Source: PALSA-911 sp963743035
GTDB lineage: Bacteria; Pseudomonadota; Alphaproteobacteria; Acetobacterales; Acetobacteraceae
Assembly (NCBI GenBank): GCA_963743035.1
Contig: CAVUOB010000011.1
Location: 124,001-188,000 of the forward strand
DNA: 64,000 bases
Reading direction: 5' to 3'
Positions 1-10,549 of this stretch are shown here, in pieces. The translations under genes were made by a program, and so were the position numbers. The first letter of the stretch is position 1. Each line of letters opens with the position of its first letter. Below the pieces are notes generated by a model, which was not told where the DNA came from, made no database searches, and worked only from the letters and a program-made list of their open reading frames with translations.

Positions 1-1
1 G

Positions 2-655
2 CGGACCATCGTCGATGCCGTGTCCGCGTTCGGCGCGCTGGCGTTCGACATCGCCGCCCAGCCGGAGGTCGATGCCATGGTATTCACCTCCAACAAGTGC
101 CTCGAAGCCCTGCCGGGCCTTGCCTTTGCGGTATGCCCGGCCGAGCGGCTGGCGGCGTGCGCGGGCAATGCCGGGTACTGGTCCTTCGACCTGTCGGACA
201 TCCATGCCCATGCGCTGCGCGCGCCGGGCGCGTTCCGCTTCACCCCGCCGGCGCAGGTGCTGTACGCCTTCAACACCGCGCTCGACCGGTTCGACGTGGA
301 GGGCGGCCAGCCCGCCAGGCTGGCGCGCTACACCGCCAATATGCGCACGCTGTACGACGGCGCCCGCGCCCTCGGCCTGACGCCCTGTCTGGCGCTGGAA
401 CAGCAGGGCCCGATCATCGTCAACGTGCATCCCCCCGCCGCACCGGAATGGGATCTGGAGGAGTGGGATTTGCAGAATTTCGTCGATGCGCTGAAGGCGC
501 GCGGCTTCCTGATCAGCAATTTCTACAACACCGAAGCGCCCAGCATCCGCATCGGCTGCATCGGCGCCATCACGCCGGCCGACATGGCGCAGGCCGTGGC
601 GGCGATGGGCGGGGCGCTGGACGATCTCGGCATTCGCCTGCGAAAGGCGGCCTGA
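2..655 (+). CDS. phnW: 2-aminoethylphosphonate--pyruvate transaminase, C-terminal part
   Basis: This is the last 217 codons of a gene that begins outside the window; the frame is open from base 2. The enzyme is a PLP-dependent aminotransferase that converts 2-aminoethylphosphonate and pyruvate to phosphonoacetaldehyde and alanine in the cytoplasm. The segment SNKCLEALPGLAF near the start matches the region holding the PLP-binding lysine in this family. The C-terminal half then has the usual small-domain pattern, including NFYNTEAPSIRIGCIG. The stop lies one base before the ATG of the next gene, which suggests co-transcription. The family call is firm. The choice of PhnW over related class V transaminases rests on overall resemblance only. 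Confidence 0.8.
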   Translation, partial: RTIVDAVSAFGALAFDIAAQPEVDAMVFTSNKCLEALPGLAFAVCPAERLAACAGNAGYWSFDLSDIHAHALRAPGAFRFTPPAQVLYAFNTALDRFDVEGGQPARLARYTANMRTLYDGARALGLTPCLALEQQGPIIVNVHPPAAPEWDLEEWDLQNFVDALKARGFLISNFYNTEAPSIRIGCIGAITPADMAQAVAAMGGALDDLGIRLRKAA

Positions 656-656
656 G

Positions 657-2328
657 ATGGCCTCCGACCTGGAGATCGCCCGCGCCGCCAAGCTTCGTCC
701 GATCGCGGAGATCGCGCTCAGGGCCGGCATCCCCGCCGAGGCGCTGGAGCCCTATGGCCGCTACAAGGCGAAGATCGGCTTCGACTTCGTCGAGTCCGTG
801 CGCGGCCGCGCGCCCGGCAAGCTGGTGCTGGTCACCGGCATCAGCCCGACCGCCGCCGGCGAGGGCAAGACCACGACGACGATCGGCCTCGGCGACGCGC
901 TGAATGCCGGCGGCACCCGCACCATGATCTGCCTGCGCGAGCCGAGCCTCGGGCCCAGCTTCGGCCAGAAGGGCGGCGCCACCGGCGGCGGCCACGCCCA
1001 GGTGGTGCCGATGGAGGAGATCAACCTCCATTTCACCGGCGATTTCCACGCCATCACCGCCGCCAACAACCTGCTCGCGGCGATGGTCGACAACCATCTG
1101 TACTGGGGCAACGCGCTGGGCATCGATCCGCGCCGGGTGACCTTCCGCCGCGCGCTGGACATGAACGACCGGGCGTTGCGGGCCATCGTCAACGGTCTCG
1201 GCGGCATCGCCAACGGCTCGCCGCGCGAGGACGGGTTCGACATCACGGTCGCCTCCGAGGTGATGGCGGTGTTCTGCCTGGCCCGCGATCTGGCCGATCT
1301 GCAGGACCGGCTCGGCCGCATCATCGTCGCCGGGCGGCGCGACGGCTCGGCGGTGACCGCGCGCGACCTGAAGGCCGATGGCGCGATGGCGGCGCTGCTG
1401 CGCGACGCGCTGATGCCCAATCTGGTGCAGACCATCGCCGGTTCGCCCGCGCTGGTGCATGGCGGCCCGTTCGCCAATATCGCGCATGGCTGCAACTCGG
1501 TCATGGCGACCGAGCTCGGGCTGCGGCTGGCCGATGTCGTGGTCACGGAAGCCGGCTTCGGCGCCGATCTCGGGGCGGAGAAATTCCTCGACATCAAATG
1601 CCGCAGCGCCGGGCTCCGACGCCGACTGCGCCGTCGTCGTCGCCAGCATCCGCGCGCTGAAGATGCATGGCGGCGTCGCCAAGGCCGATCTCGGCCGGAA
1701 CGACCCAGAAGCCGTGGCCCGCGGCATGGCCAATCTGTCCCGCCACGTGGAGAACATGGAGAAATTCGGCCTGCCGGTGGTGGTGGCGTTGAACCGGTTC
1801 AGCTCCGACACCGACGCCGAGTTCGCCGTGGTGCGCGACATCCTGGCGCGCCAGGACGTGGAGGTGTTCCTGTGCACGCACTGGGCGGACGGCGCCGCGG
1901 GTGCGGCGGATCTCGCCGCCGCTGTGCGCGCCCGCCTCGATGCCGGGACGGCCAGATACGCCCCGCTCTATCCGGACGCGATGAAGCTGGCCGAGAAGAT
2001 CCGCACCGTCGCGCGCGAGATCTACCGCGCGGCGGACATCTCGCTCCCTCCGGCGGTAAGCCGCAAGCTGGCCGGCTATGAGGCGGCCGGCTTCGGCCAG
2101 CTGCCGGTCTGCATCGCCAAGACGCAGTACAGCTTCAGCGTCGATCCCACGCTGATCGGCGCGCCGGAAGGCCATGTGCTGCCGGTGCGCGAGGTCCGCC
2201 TGTCCGCAGGGGCCGGCTTCGTGGTGGCGATCTGCGGCGATATCCTGACGATGCCCGGCCTGCCGCGCGTGCCCGCGGCGGAGTCGATCGGCCTCGATGC
2301 CGAAGGCCGCATATACGGCCTGTTCTGA
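657..2328 (+). CDS. fhs: formate--tetrahydrofolate ligase, interrupted by a one-base insertion
   Basis: This ATP-dependent enzyme makes 10-formyl-tetrahydrofolate from formate and THF. The N-terminal part has the P-loop GEGKTTTTIGLGDAL near residue 65 and the family motifs GPSFGQKGGATGGGHAQVVP and HFTGDFHAITAANNLLAA. The frame is lost after KCRSAG and continues one base further on as SDADCAVVVASIRALKMHGG. Removing one G from the run at 1611-1613 gives one 556-aa protein, the usual length for the family, with correct spacing across the joint. As written, the gene would give a truncated product. The ATG at 657 directly follows the phnW stop. A sequencing error is more likely than a true mutation. 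Confidence 0.9.
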
Positions 2329-2342
2329 GGCAACTGTCCCGA

Positions 2343-3113
2343 TCAGCGGATCGGGATGCCCGCGCCGTGGCTGATGAATCGCACCAGCACATCGGCCAGG
2401 CAGGCATGCAGGGCGTCGATCGCCTTTTCCCGGTCGGCCTTGCGGACATTGTCGAGGTCATGGCGGCCATCTGCGGTCCAGCTGCGCATCAGGTCGTAGC
2501 GGCGGAACAGCACCACGCCCGGTTCCTCCGCGGCCTGGCTCAGGACCTGGATATAGGGCGCCTCGTTCACCTTGGCCGCCATCGCCCGGGTGTACTGCGC
2601 GTCTACCAGCACCAGGTCCGCCCCGCCGGCGCGGACCTTCTCGATGCCGGCATCCAGCACCTTGCGCAGCTCGTCCGGCGGCACGCCGCGCAGCGCCTCC
2701 ACGGTCCCGGTTTGCCAGAGCACCAGCGCGAAATGCTGGTCGGCGAATTCCGCCTCGATCAGCTTCAGCATCTCCGCCGCGGTGGCGCCGCGCGAGCCGC
2801 GCAGCGTCAGATGGATCTCGCGCCCCGGCAGTTCGGCGCGTAGCGCCTCGATCATGCGATGGGGAAAGGCGTTGCCGCCGCCGCCGTCCTGGCCGACCGT
2901 GGTGCCGGACCCGACCGCCAGCACGTCGATCGTGTCCTGTCCCCGCACCGCCGCCGCCAGATGCTCCAGCTTCTCGTCCGGGGTTGAGAATTCCGGCGCG
3001 GCCGCGCAGGAATTGGCGGCCGGCGCCGGTGTTCCCGCATGGGCCGGGGCAACCGGCAGCAGTGGCGCCAAGAGCGGCAATGTCAGGGCAAGGAGGACAG
3101 GAAAGCGTCGCAT
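2343..3113 (-). CDS. secreted SGNH/GDSL-hydrolase-like protein
   Basis: This is a 256-aa protein with a clear Sec signal peptide: MRR, then a leucine-rich core, ending near APAHAG. The mature part has a GDSL-like first block, VLAVGSGTTVGQDGGGGN, in which the serine of GSG would be the nucleophile, and a second block with RGSRGATAAEM. This is the layout of SGNH hydrolases acting on acyl groups or peptidoglycan decorations outside the cytoplasm. The usual last block (DxxH) is not obvious: the comparable stretch reads VLVDAQYTRAM. The ATG at 3113 was chosen over a TTG nine bases upstream. It follows flhG on the same strand, so it may belong to the flagellar operon, but a flagellar role is only a guess. 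Confidence 0.65.
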   Translation of the reverse strand: MRRFPVLLALTLPLLAPLLPVAPAHAGTPAPAANSCAAAPEFSTPDEKLEHLAAAVRGQDTIDVLAVGSGTTVGQDGGGGNAFPHRMIEALRAELPGREIHLTLRGSRGATAAEMLKLIEAEFADQHFALVLWQTGTVEALRGVPPDELRKVLDAGIEKVRAGGADLVLVDAQYTRAMAAKVNEAPYIQVLSQAAEEPGVVLFRRYDLMRSWTADGRHDLDNVRKADREKAIDALHACLADVLVRFISHGAGIPIR

Positions 3114-3193
3114 TCTATGCAACCGCTATCAGGCAGCGTGTCTGCGGGCAAGCGCCTGCGGGATCTCCGCCCCGAACCCGCCCCGAATTCGGG

Positions 3194-3991
3194 TCACGCC
3201 AGCAGCCCGCCGGCCGCCGCCTGCACGTCCTCCGCGGCGGGACAGCCGGGGTGGCGGGTCAGCAGCAGCGTCTGGCGCCGGATCGCCTCGGGCACCCGCT
3301 CGTCCCGGCGGATGACGCCCAGCAGCCCCGGCGTGCGGCCGAGGAAGCTGGTGCAGGCGCGCGACAGGGTGGCGTAGGTCCGCTCCCCCTCGGCGCGGGA
3401 GGCGGCCTGGTTGACCACCACACGGCTGACCCCGTGGGGCCGATCGGCCGCGTGCAGCTTCAGCACGGCATAGGCGTCGGTCAGGCTGGTCGGCTCGCCG
3501 GTCGCCAGCACCAGCAGCATGTCGGCAAAGGCGGCCATGCGCCGCACCGAGCGATCGAGCCCGGCGCCGAGGTCGAGCAGGATGACGTCGCGCCCCCGCG
3601 CCGCGTCGCGCAACCCGTCCAGCACCCGTTCCAGCGCCGCGGGTGCCAGCGCCGACAGCGCGCCGGAGCCGGAACGCCCGACCAGGATGTCGAATCCGCC
3701 GGTGCCGTGGCGCAAGGCCGCTTCCTCCAGGCTGGCCTTTCCCGCGAGCACCGTGCCCAGATCGCGTTCCGGCATCAGGCCGAGCTGGATGTCGACATTG
3801 GCCAGGCCGAGATCGCCGTCGAACAGCAGCACCCGCTGGCCGCGCTGCGCCAGCGCATGCGCCAGGGTGATGGCGAACCAGGTCTTGCCGACCCCGCCCT
3901 TGCCGGACGCCACCGCGACGACGCGTCCCGTCCCAGTGGCGGCCGGCCGGTCCGAACCCGGGGGAAGGGGCGGCGATGCGATATCGGTCAT
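3194..3991 (-). CDS. flhG: FlhG/FleN-type MinD-like ATPase (flagellar number control)
   Basis: This is a 265-aa ParA/MinD-superfamily ATPase. The deviant Walker A motif ASGKGGVGKTWFAITLAHAL lies near residue 30. It is followed by the switch segment LFDGDLGLANVDIQLGL and by LLDLGAGLD. FlhG proteins work with the SRP-like GTPase FlhF at the pole to set flagellar number. The gene starts with ATG at 3991 and overlaps the end of flhF by 4 bp, as expected for a translationally coupled pair. The reading frame is intact. The flhF-flhG pairing makes the assignment much firmer than the ATPase motif alone. Confidence 0.85.
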   Translation of the reverse strand: MTDIASPPLPPGSDRPAATGTGRVVAVASGKGGVGKTWFAITLAHALAQRGQRVLLFDGDLGLANVDIQLGLMPERDLGTVLAGKASLEEAALRHGTGGFDILVGRSGSGALSALAPAALERVLDGLRDAARGRDVILLDLGAGLDRSVRRMAAFADMLLVLATGEPTSLTDAYAVLKLHAADRPHGVSRVVVNQAASRAEGERTYATLSRACTSFLGRTPGLLGVIRRDERVPEAIRRQTLLLTRHPGCPAAEDVQAAAGGLLA

Positions 3992-4900
3992 TGCAGGCGC
4001 TCCGGTGCGGGCGGCTTGGTTTGCATCAGGCGGGCAGACAGCAGCGCCGGGGTCAGCGCCACCATGCCGTCGGCGGCGCCCGGGCCGATGCCGGCCTCGG
4101 CCAGCGCCAGCCGTCCGAGGCTGCCGGCGGCCAGCACCCCGCCGAGCCGGCGGGTGATGTCCAGCCGGGTGACGACCAGCAGGGAGGCGCCCGCCTCGGC
4201 GAACGCAGCGGCGAGGTCGGCGCCCTCGGCCGGATCCATCCCGGCGGGCAGCACCAGCGCCACCACGGCCTGCACGGTCGCGGCCAAGGCGGCGATTTCC
4301 TCGCGCTGGGCGGGATCGAACGGATCGGTTCCGGGGGCGTCGATCAGCACCGGAGCGCCGGGCGGGCGGCGCGCCAGTGCGCGGCCGAGCGTCACCGGAT
4401 GGCTGGCGACGATCAGGTTCAGGCCGAGCAGGCGGGTGAAGGCGGCAAGCTGCTCGGTGGCGCCGGCGCGGCGTCCGTCGGCGGTGATCACCATCGGCGT
4501 CTCCTCGGCTATCACCAGCCGGGTCGCCAGCCGCGCCACGCTGAGGGTCTTGCCGGCGCCAGGCGGGCCGACCAGCAGCAGCGGGCGTGCCTGCGGCGTC
4601 AGGTCCAGCGCCCCGAAGGCGACGACCCGCGAGACGGCATCGGCCAGATCGCCCCGCAGCAGCCCGTCGATCCATTCTGTCCGGCACGCCGTGAAACCGC
4701 AATGCCGCCAGCCGGGCCGATTCGGCAGGCGGCATCTGGCGCAACGGCGGCGCCTCCTCCTCCGGCTCCAGCGCCGCGGTCACCTCGACCCCGTCGCCGA
4801 CGCGCCTTGTCGCCAGGATCAGCGCGTCGGCGCCGAGCTCGGCGCGCACCCGCGCCATGGCCTCGGCGACGCCGCCGGCGCGATACAGTTTCAGGCGCAT
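3988..4900 (-). CDS. flhF: flagellar biosynthesis GTPase FlhF, interrupted by a one-base insertion
   Basis: The N-terminus MRLKLYRAGGVAEAMARVR is typical of FlhF, the SRP-family GTPase that places flagella at the pole. The frame is lost after GVPDR and resumes as WIDGLLRGDLADAVSRVVAF. The P-loop GPPGAGKTLSVARLA and the G-domain stretch VITADGRRAGATEQL follow. Removing one T from 4675-4676 on the plus strand restores a continuous 303-aa protein. That is short for the family because the linker between the B domain and the GTPase domain is brief. The gene overlaps flhG by 4 bp and lies downstream of flhA. Either the gene is damaged or the base call is wrong. Confidence 0.85.
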
Positions 4901-4930
4901 CGGATACGGCCCATCAGATGCTGCCCGCCA

Positions 4931-7032
4931 TCAGATGCTGCCCAGTGTGCGGATGCGGGCGCGGTGGAAGATCTCCGCCTGCGCCAGCACCGGCGTTCCC
5001 GGCCGGATGCGCTCCACGATGGCGTGCACATGCGCGCGAATGCCGCCGCTGGTCAGCAGCACCGGCGACTCGCCGGAGGCCGACGCGTTGTCGAAGGCGG
5101 TGCGCAGAAGCTGCATGAATTCCTGCAGCCGGCTCGGCGCCATCGCCAGCTGGCGGTCCTCGGCCGGCCCGGTCAGCGCATCGGCGAATGCCGCCTCCCA
5201 TTCCCCCGACAGCGCGACCAGCGGAATGTAGCCGGCCGGGCCGGTATGGGCCGCGCTGATCTGGCGCGACAGCCGGGCGCGGACATGCGACACGATCGCC
5301 GGAATGGCCCGCGCGCCGCCGGCGCAGGCTTCCTGGATGCCCTCCAGGATCGTCGCCAGGTCGCGGATGGAGACGCGCTCGGCCAGCAGGCCCTGCAGCA
5401 CGCGCTGCACGCCACCCACCGCGAGCTGGCCGGGGATCAGGTCGGCGACCAGCTTCTGATGCTCGCGCGGCAGCTCGTCCAGCAGCTTCTGGGTTTCCGC
5501 ATGGGACAGCAGTTCGGCCATCGTCTCGCGCACGATCTCGGTCAGATGCGTGGTCAGCACACTGGGCGGATCGACCACGGTGCAGCCGCGGAACAATGCC
5601 TCCTCGCGCGCCGAGGGATCGATCCACAGCGCCGGCAGGCCGAAGGCCGGTTCGGTGGTCCGCTCGCCCGGCAGATCCGCGACGCCACCAGAAGCGGAGC
5701 CGCCCGGATCCATCGCCAGCAGCTTGCCCGGCCGCAATTCGCCGTGCGCCGCCTCGATCTCCTTGACCCGGATGGCGTAGCCGTCGGGCGGCAGCTCCAT
5801 GTTGTCCTGAATGCGCACCGGCGGCAGCACGAAGCCCATCTCGGCGGCGATGGAGCGGCGCAGCCCCTTGATCTGCTCGGTCAGCCGCGGCGCATCGCCG
5901 CCCGCCAGCGCCAGCAATCCGTAGCCGAGCTCCAGCCGGATGGCATCGACCCGCAGGCTGTCGCCGATCGGCGCTTCCGCTGGCACCGGGGACTGGGCCA
6001 GCGACGGGTCCGCGGGAGCCTGCACCGGGTGGCGATGGCGCAGCCAGGCGGCGCCGCCGGCCAGTCCCGACAGCGCCAGGAACGGCAGCGTCGGCAGCCC
6101 CGGCATCAGCGCCAGCACCGCCGGCCGCGCCGGCCGCCATGGCCAGCGGCTTCGGGCTGCTGCCGAGCTGGCGGATCAGCGCCGCGTCCGCGGTGCCCTC
6201 CATGCCGCCCTTGGTCACCACGATGCCGGCCGCGGTGGAGACCAGCAGCGCCGGTATCTGCGACACCAGCCCATCGCCCACGGTCAGCGTGGTGAAGGTC
6301 GCGGCCGCTTCGGCGAACGGCATGCCATGGCGCAGCAGCCCGATCGCCAGACCGCCGAAGATGTTGATCACGGTGATGATCAGCCCGGCGATCGCGTCGC
6401 CGCGGACGAATTTGGCCGCGCCGTCCATCGCGCCGTAGAAGCCGCTCTCCTCCTCCAGCTCCCGCCGCCGGCGGCGCGCAGTGGCCTCGTCGATCATGCC
6501 GGCGGACATCTCGGCGTCGATCGCCATCTGCTTGCCCGGCATCGCATCCAGGCTGAAGCGCGCGGCGACTTCGGCGATCCGGCCGGAACCCTTGGTGATG
6601 ACCATGAAGTTCACCACCAGCAGGATGGAGAACAGGATCACCCCGATCACCACGTCCCCGCCCATCAGGAAGCCGCCGAACGCCGCCACCACATGGCCGG
6701 CGGCGGCTGGTCCCTCGTTGCCGTGCGACAGGATCAGCCGCGTGGTGGCCACGTTCAGCGACAGGCGCAGCAGCGTCGTCAGCAGCAGCAGGGTCGGGAA
6801 ACTGGTGAAATCGAGCGGCCGCTGCAGGAACAGCGCCACCATCAGCACCAGCACCGAGGCCGTCACCGACAGCGCCAGACCGAGATCCAGCAGCAGCGTC
6901 GGCAACGGCAGCACCAGCACCGACAGCAGCGCGATCACCCCGAGCGCCAGCCCGACATCGGTGCCCGGCGCCATCGCTGCGCAGCCGGTCCAGCCATCCC
7001 CGTGCCGGTCCGGCGAGGACGATCTCCGCCAT
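4931..7032 (-). CDS. flhA: flagellar type III export protein FlhA, two apparent one-base insertions
   Basis: FlhA is the large inner-membrane gate of the flagellar export apparatus. The N-terminal half has several strong membrane segments (for example ALSVTASVLVLMVALFL) and the FHIPEP-family loop with DAMPGKQMAIDAEMSAGMID. The C-terminal cytoplasmic domain contains VDPPSVLTTHLTEIVR and LLDELPREHQKLVADLIP. The frame changes in the last membrane segment near 6118-6119. Probably it also changes at 6964-6966, where one fewer C joins MAEIVLAGPARGWLDRLRS to DVGLALGVIALL. With both bases removed the gene is 699 codons from ATG 7032, the usual FlhA length. If only the first is an error, translation could start at ATG 6974. 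Confidence 0.87.
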
Positions 7033-7038
7033 GCTCGA

Positions 7039-8413
7039 TCAGGCCGCCACGCCGGCCGGAGCCGACGCCGCCGGCGGGCGGGGGAACCGCCAGGCCCTGC
7101 GTCGCGTAGTCGCGCAGCTTGTTGCGCAGCGCGCGGATGGAAATGCCGAGGAGGTACGGCCGCGTGCGTGCGGTTGCCGAGCGTGTGGCCGAGGGTCTGC
7201 AGGATCAGGTCCCGCTCCACCTCCTCCATCCGCCGCCCGACCAGGCCGGCGACCCCGCTCTGGCCGGCCGGCGCCGCGCCGGCTTCGGCGCGAGGCGCGC
7301 GTCGCCGGTCCGCCCTCGGCGCCCAGCTCGATCGCCTCGGCGCTCGATCTCCTCGCCGCCGGCCAGCAGCACCGCGCGGTGCAGGATGTTCTCCAGCTCC
7401 CGCACGTTGCCGCGCCAGCCATGCGACAGCAGCCGCGCCAGGGCGGAGCGCGACACCGGCCGATAGGGCAGGCCGTTCACCTCGGCGTAGCGGCGGGCGA
7501 AATGCTCCGCCAGCGCGGCGATGTCGCCCGGGCGTTCGCGCAGCGGCGGCACGCGCAGCGACACGACATTGAGGCGGAAGAACAGATCCTCGCGGAACCG
7601 CCCGCGCGCGACCTCCGCCATCAGGTCGCGGTTCGTCGTCGCCAGGATGCGCACATTCACCCGCACCGGCGCCGCGCCGCCCAGCCGGTCGATCTCCCGC
7701 TCCTGCAACGCGCGCAGAAGTTTTGCCTGCAACCGGATGTCCATTTCGCTGATTTCGTCCAGCAGCAGGGTGCCGCCGTCGGCGGCCTCGAACTTGCCTA
7801 CCCGGCGGGCCACCGCGCCGCTGAACGCGCCCTTCTCATGGCCGAACAGCTCGGATTCCAGCAGGTTCTCCGGAATGGCGGCGCAGTTCAGCGCCACGAA
7901 CGCCCCGCCGGCGCGGCGCGAGCGGCGATGGATGTGGCGCGCCATCACCTCCTTGCCGGTGCCGGATTCGCCCTGGATCAGCACCGATGCCTCCGACGCC
8001 GCCACCTGCTCGGCGCGGCGCACCGTGGCCGCCATGGCGGGATCGCGCACCACCAGGGCATGGCCGTCGCCGGAGGCCGCCTGCAGGATCGCCGCGATCA
8101 GGTCGGGATCGGGCGGCAAGGGCAGGAATTCGCGCGCGCCGTCGCGGATCGCGCGCACCGCCGCTTCCGGGTCGTCGCCGGTGCCGCAGGCCACCACGGG
8201 CACCGACATCCGCTCCCCGGCCAGGGCCCGCACCAGCGCGCCCACATCATGCGCGAGGTCGCACAGCACCACGTCGATCCGCGCGTCGCCGCGCAGGCGG
8301 GCCAGCGCCGCGGCGATATCGTCCGCCTGGTCCAGCCGCGCGCCGCGCGCCATGGCGATGCGCCCGGCCTGCCCGAGCTCGCCGGCGAGGGACCCGATGA
8401 TCAGCACTCGCAT
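7039..8413 (-). CDS. flbD: sigma-54-dependent flagellar transcription activator FlbD, C-terminus multiply frameshifted
   Basis: This is an NtrC-type activator. An N-terminal receiver-like domain (residues 1-120) precedes an AAA+ domain with Walker A GESGTGKE, the sigma-54 contact loop GAFSGA, Walker B GGTLLLDEI and the R-finger region FREDLFFRL. The loop has serine where GAFTGA has threonine. The C-terminal Fis-type helix-turn-helix is present but spread over several frames: LGNRTHAA in one and LGISIRALRNKLRDYATQ in another. Removing single bases near 7338-7345, 7294-7301, 7158-7160 and 7076-7084 yields a protein of about 456 aa ending just before flhA. Its likely target in this window is the sigma-54 promoter of flgE. 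Confidence 0.85.
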
Positions 8414-8450
8414 CGCCCGCCTCCCGATTTCGTATCACCCGCAATGATCA

Positions 8451-8777
8451 TCAGATGGAACGGTCCGCCTTGATGATTTCGGTCATCGTCACGCCCAGGC
8501 GGCTGTCGTCCACCATCACCACCTCGCCGCGCGCGACCAGGCGGTTGTTGACGTAGATGTCGATCGCTTCGCCCAGCTTGCGGTCGAGTTCCACCACCGC
8601 GCCGCGGCCGAGCTTCAGCAGCTGGCTCACCTGCATGGTCGCCTTGCCCAGCACCACGCTGACGGTGACCGGAATGTCGTAGACCGCCTCCAGGTCGCGC
8701 GCGCCGCGCGGCGCGGCAGAATCCGCGGCAGCGGCGATGCCGTCTGCCAGTTCCACCATCTCCAGGTCATTCGCCAT
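8451..8777 (-). CDS. fliN: flagellar motor switch protein FliN
   Basis: This is a 108-aa protein with the SpoA/FliN domain: VTVSVVLGKATMQVSQLLKL and GAVVELDRKLGEAIDIYVNN, then LVARGEVVMVDDSRLGVTMTEII. FliN forms the base of the C-ring, which controls rotation direction and docks export substrates. The ATG at 8777 overlaps the end of fliH by 11 bp, so the two are probably translationally coupled. The frame is intact and the length is normal for the compact alphaproteobacterial form. Confidence 0.93.
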   Translation of the reverse strand: MANDLEMVELADGIAAAADSAAPRGARDLEAVYDIPVTVSVVLGKATMQVSQLLKLGRGAVVELDRKLGEAIDIYVNNRLVARGEVVMVDDSRLGVTMTEIIKADRSI

Positions 8778-9489
8778 GCCGCGTGTCCTCCATGCTCTGA
8801 TCCCCCGCGTTCGCCAGCAAGCCTTCCTGCAGCAAACCCCCTTGCAGCAGACCGTGGGGCAACAGGATCTCCGCCACTTCGCGCCACAGCGCCGCGCCGT
8901 CGCGCACGGCAAGGCCATTGCGCCAGGCGATGCGCAGATCCCCCGGCGCCATCGCATCGGTCGGCAGCATGCGCACGCGGGGTGCCAGATCCGGATCCAG
9001 CCGCGCGATCTCCGCCTGCAGCGCCGATGCGGTGTGCGGGCTGGTGCGGATGGTGATCTCCGGCTCCCCGTTCAGCGCCGGCAGCACCGCCCGCGCGACC
9101 GCGGCGGCCTCCGCACTGCCATGCGCGGCGCAGAGCACCGGCATCACCGCCCCGAGCGAGGCGAGCAGCAGCCGGGCGATCTCCTCCGCCGTCTGCTCTC
9201 CGATTAGCCCGGCGGCATCGCGCGCGGCGTCCAGCCCGGTGGCAAGCGCATCCACGGCCCGGCGCAGACCGGCGGCATCTTCCGCCAGCAGCGCGGCCCG
9301 CCCGGCGGCATATCCCTCGTCATAGGCGGCCGCCTTCTCCGCCTCCAACTGCGCCAGATCGAAGACCGGCGTGATCACTTCCGGCTCCGCCGCCGGACCT
9401 TCCGGCCCCGCCGGATGTTCCTGCCCGGGCAGGTCGAAATCCTCCGCAAACAGCACGCCGTTCCCGGCCAGTCCCATGAAGCGGTTCAT
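8767..9489 (-). CDS. fliH: flagellar export ATPase regulator FliH
   Basis: This is a 240-aa protein. An acidic, proline-rich N-terminus leads into a coiled-coil region, AQLEAEKAAAYDEGYAAGRAAL, that has the AxxxG-like spacing of FliH. The C-terminal globular part (APRVRMLPTDAMAPGDLRI) matches the FliH/YscL domain. FliH binds and restrains the export ATPase FliI; no fliI is seen in this window. It sits between fliG and fliN in the usual order. Low conservation of the family makes the call depend partly on context. Confidence 0.8.
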   Translation of the reverse strand: MNRFMGLAGNGVLFAEDFDLPGQEHPAGPEGPAAEPEVITPVFDLAQLEAEKAAAYDEGYAAGRAALLAEDAAGLRRAVDALATGLDAARDAAGLIGEQTAEEIARLLLASLGAVMPVLCAAHGSAEAAAVARAVLPALNGEPEITIRTSPHTASALQAEIARLDPDLAPRVRMLPTDAMAPGDLRIAWRNGLAVRDGAALWREVAEILLPHGLLQGGLLQEGLLANAGDQSMEDTRHGE

Positions 9490-9504
9490 TGCGAATGCAA
9501 CATC

Positions 9505-10519
9505 CTAGTACACCAGCTCGTCGTCCTTGCCTTCGCCGATCTCGATCTGGCCCTGCGCGGCCAGGTCCTTGACCAGCAAGACGATGGCCGACTGCGCCTC
9601 GTCCACGTCGCGCAGCTTCACCGGGCCCAGCGCTTCGATGTCGTCGCGCAGCATCTTCGAGGCGCGTTCGGACAGGTTCCTGAAGAACAGGTCGCGCACC
9701 GTCTCCGATGCGCCTTTCAGCGCGATCGGCAGCTTGTCCTTCTCGATCGATCGCAGCAGAGTCTGCACCGCGGCCCCGGTCAGGCGCGACAGGTCGTCGA
9801 AGGTGAACATCAACGACTTGATGCGCTCGGCCGCTTCGCGGTTGCGTTCCTCCAGCGCGGCGATGAAGCGGGTCTCGGACGCGCGGTCCAGGTTGTTGAA
9901 GATATCCGCCATCATCTCATGCGCGTCGCGCCGTGCGCTGCGCGCCAGGTTGGACATGAATTCGGCCCGCAGCGTCTTCTCGACACCGTCGAGGACATCC
10001 TTCTGGACGCTTTCCATGCGCAGCATGCGCATCACCACTTCCATGGCGAAACCATCCGGCAGCAGCGCCAACACCCTTGCTGCGTGTTCCGCCTTCACCT
10101 TCGACAGCACCACCGCCACGGTCTGCGGGTATTCGTTCTTCAGATAATTCGCCAGCACCGCCTCGTGACACGTTACCGAGCTTGTCCCACATGGTCCGCC
10201 CGGCCGGGCCGCGGATCTCTTCCATGATCTGCGATGCGCGGTCGCGCGGCAGGCTTTTCTGCAGCAGTCGCTCGGTGCTTTCGAAGCTGCCGATCAGGTT
10301 GCCGGCGCTGCCCATGCTCTCGGTGAATTCGGTGCAGAGGCGTTCCACCACTTCCGACCGGATCGACCCGAGCTGCGCCATCGCCGACGAGATTTCCTTG
10401 ATCTCGTCTTCCTGCATCATCGCGAACAGACGGCCGCAGGGTTCCTCGCCCAGCGCCATCATCAGGATCGCCGCCTTCTGGGCGCCGGTCAGCGTGCGAT
10501 AATCCTCGACCTTGATCAT
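9505..10519 (-). CDS. fliG: flagellar motor switch protein FliG, interrupted by a one-base insertion
   Basis: FliG links the MS-ring to the C-ring and contacts the stator. The N-terminal part starts with LTGAQKAAILMMALGEEP and runs to MWDKLGNVS. The frame then shifts to LANYLKNEYPQTVAVVLSKV and the C-terminal domain, which ends with the torque helix region (MFTFDDLSRL; LFFRNLSERASKMLRDDIE). Removing the single base at 10165 restores NVSEAVLANYLKNEYPQT and gives 337 aa, a normal length. It lies directly downstream of fliF. Confidence 0.92.
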
Positions 10520-10549
10520 CCGCCCGCTTTCCTCATGCGCCCGCCTTCC

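Noticed and set aside
2984..6295. A very long open frame on the plus strand opposite flhG, flhF and flhA
   Set aside because: It mirrors the codon pattern of the minus-strand genes, is rich in Arg, Gly and His, has no domain, and arises from the high GC content.
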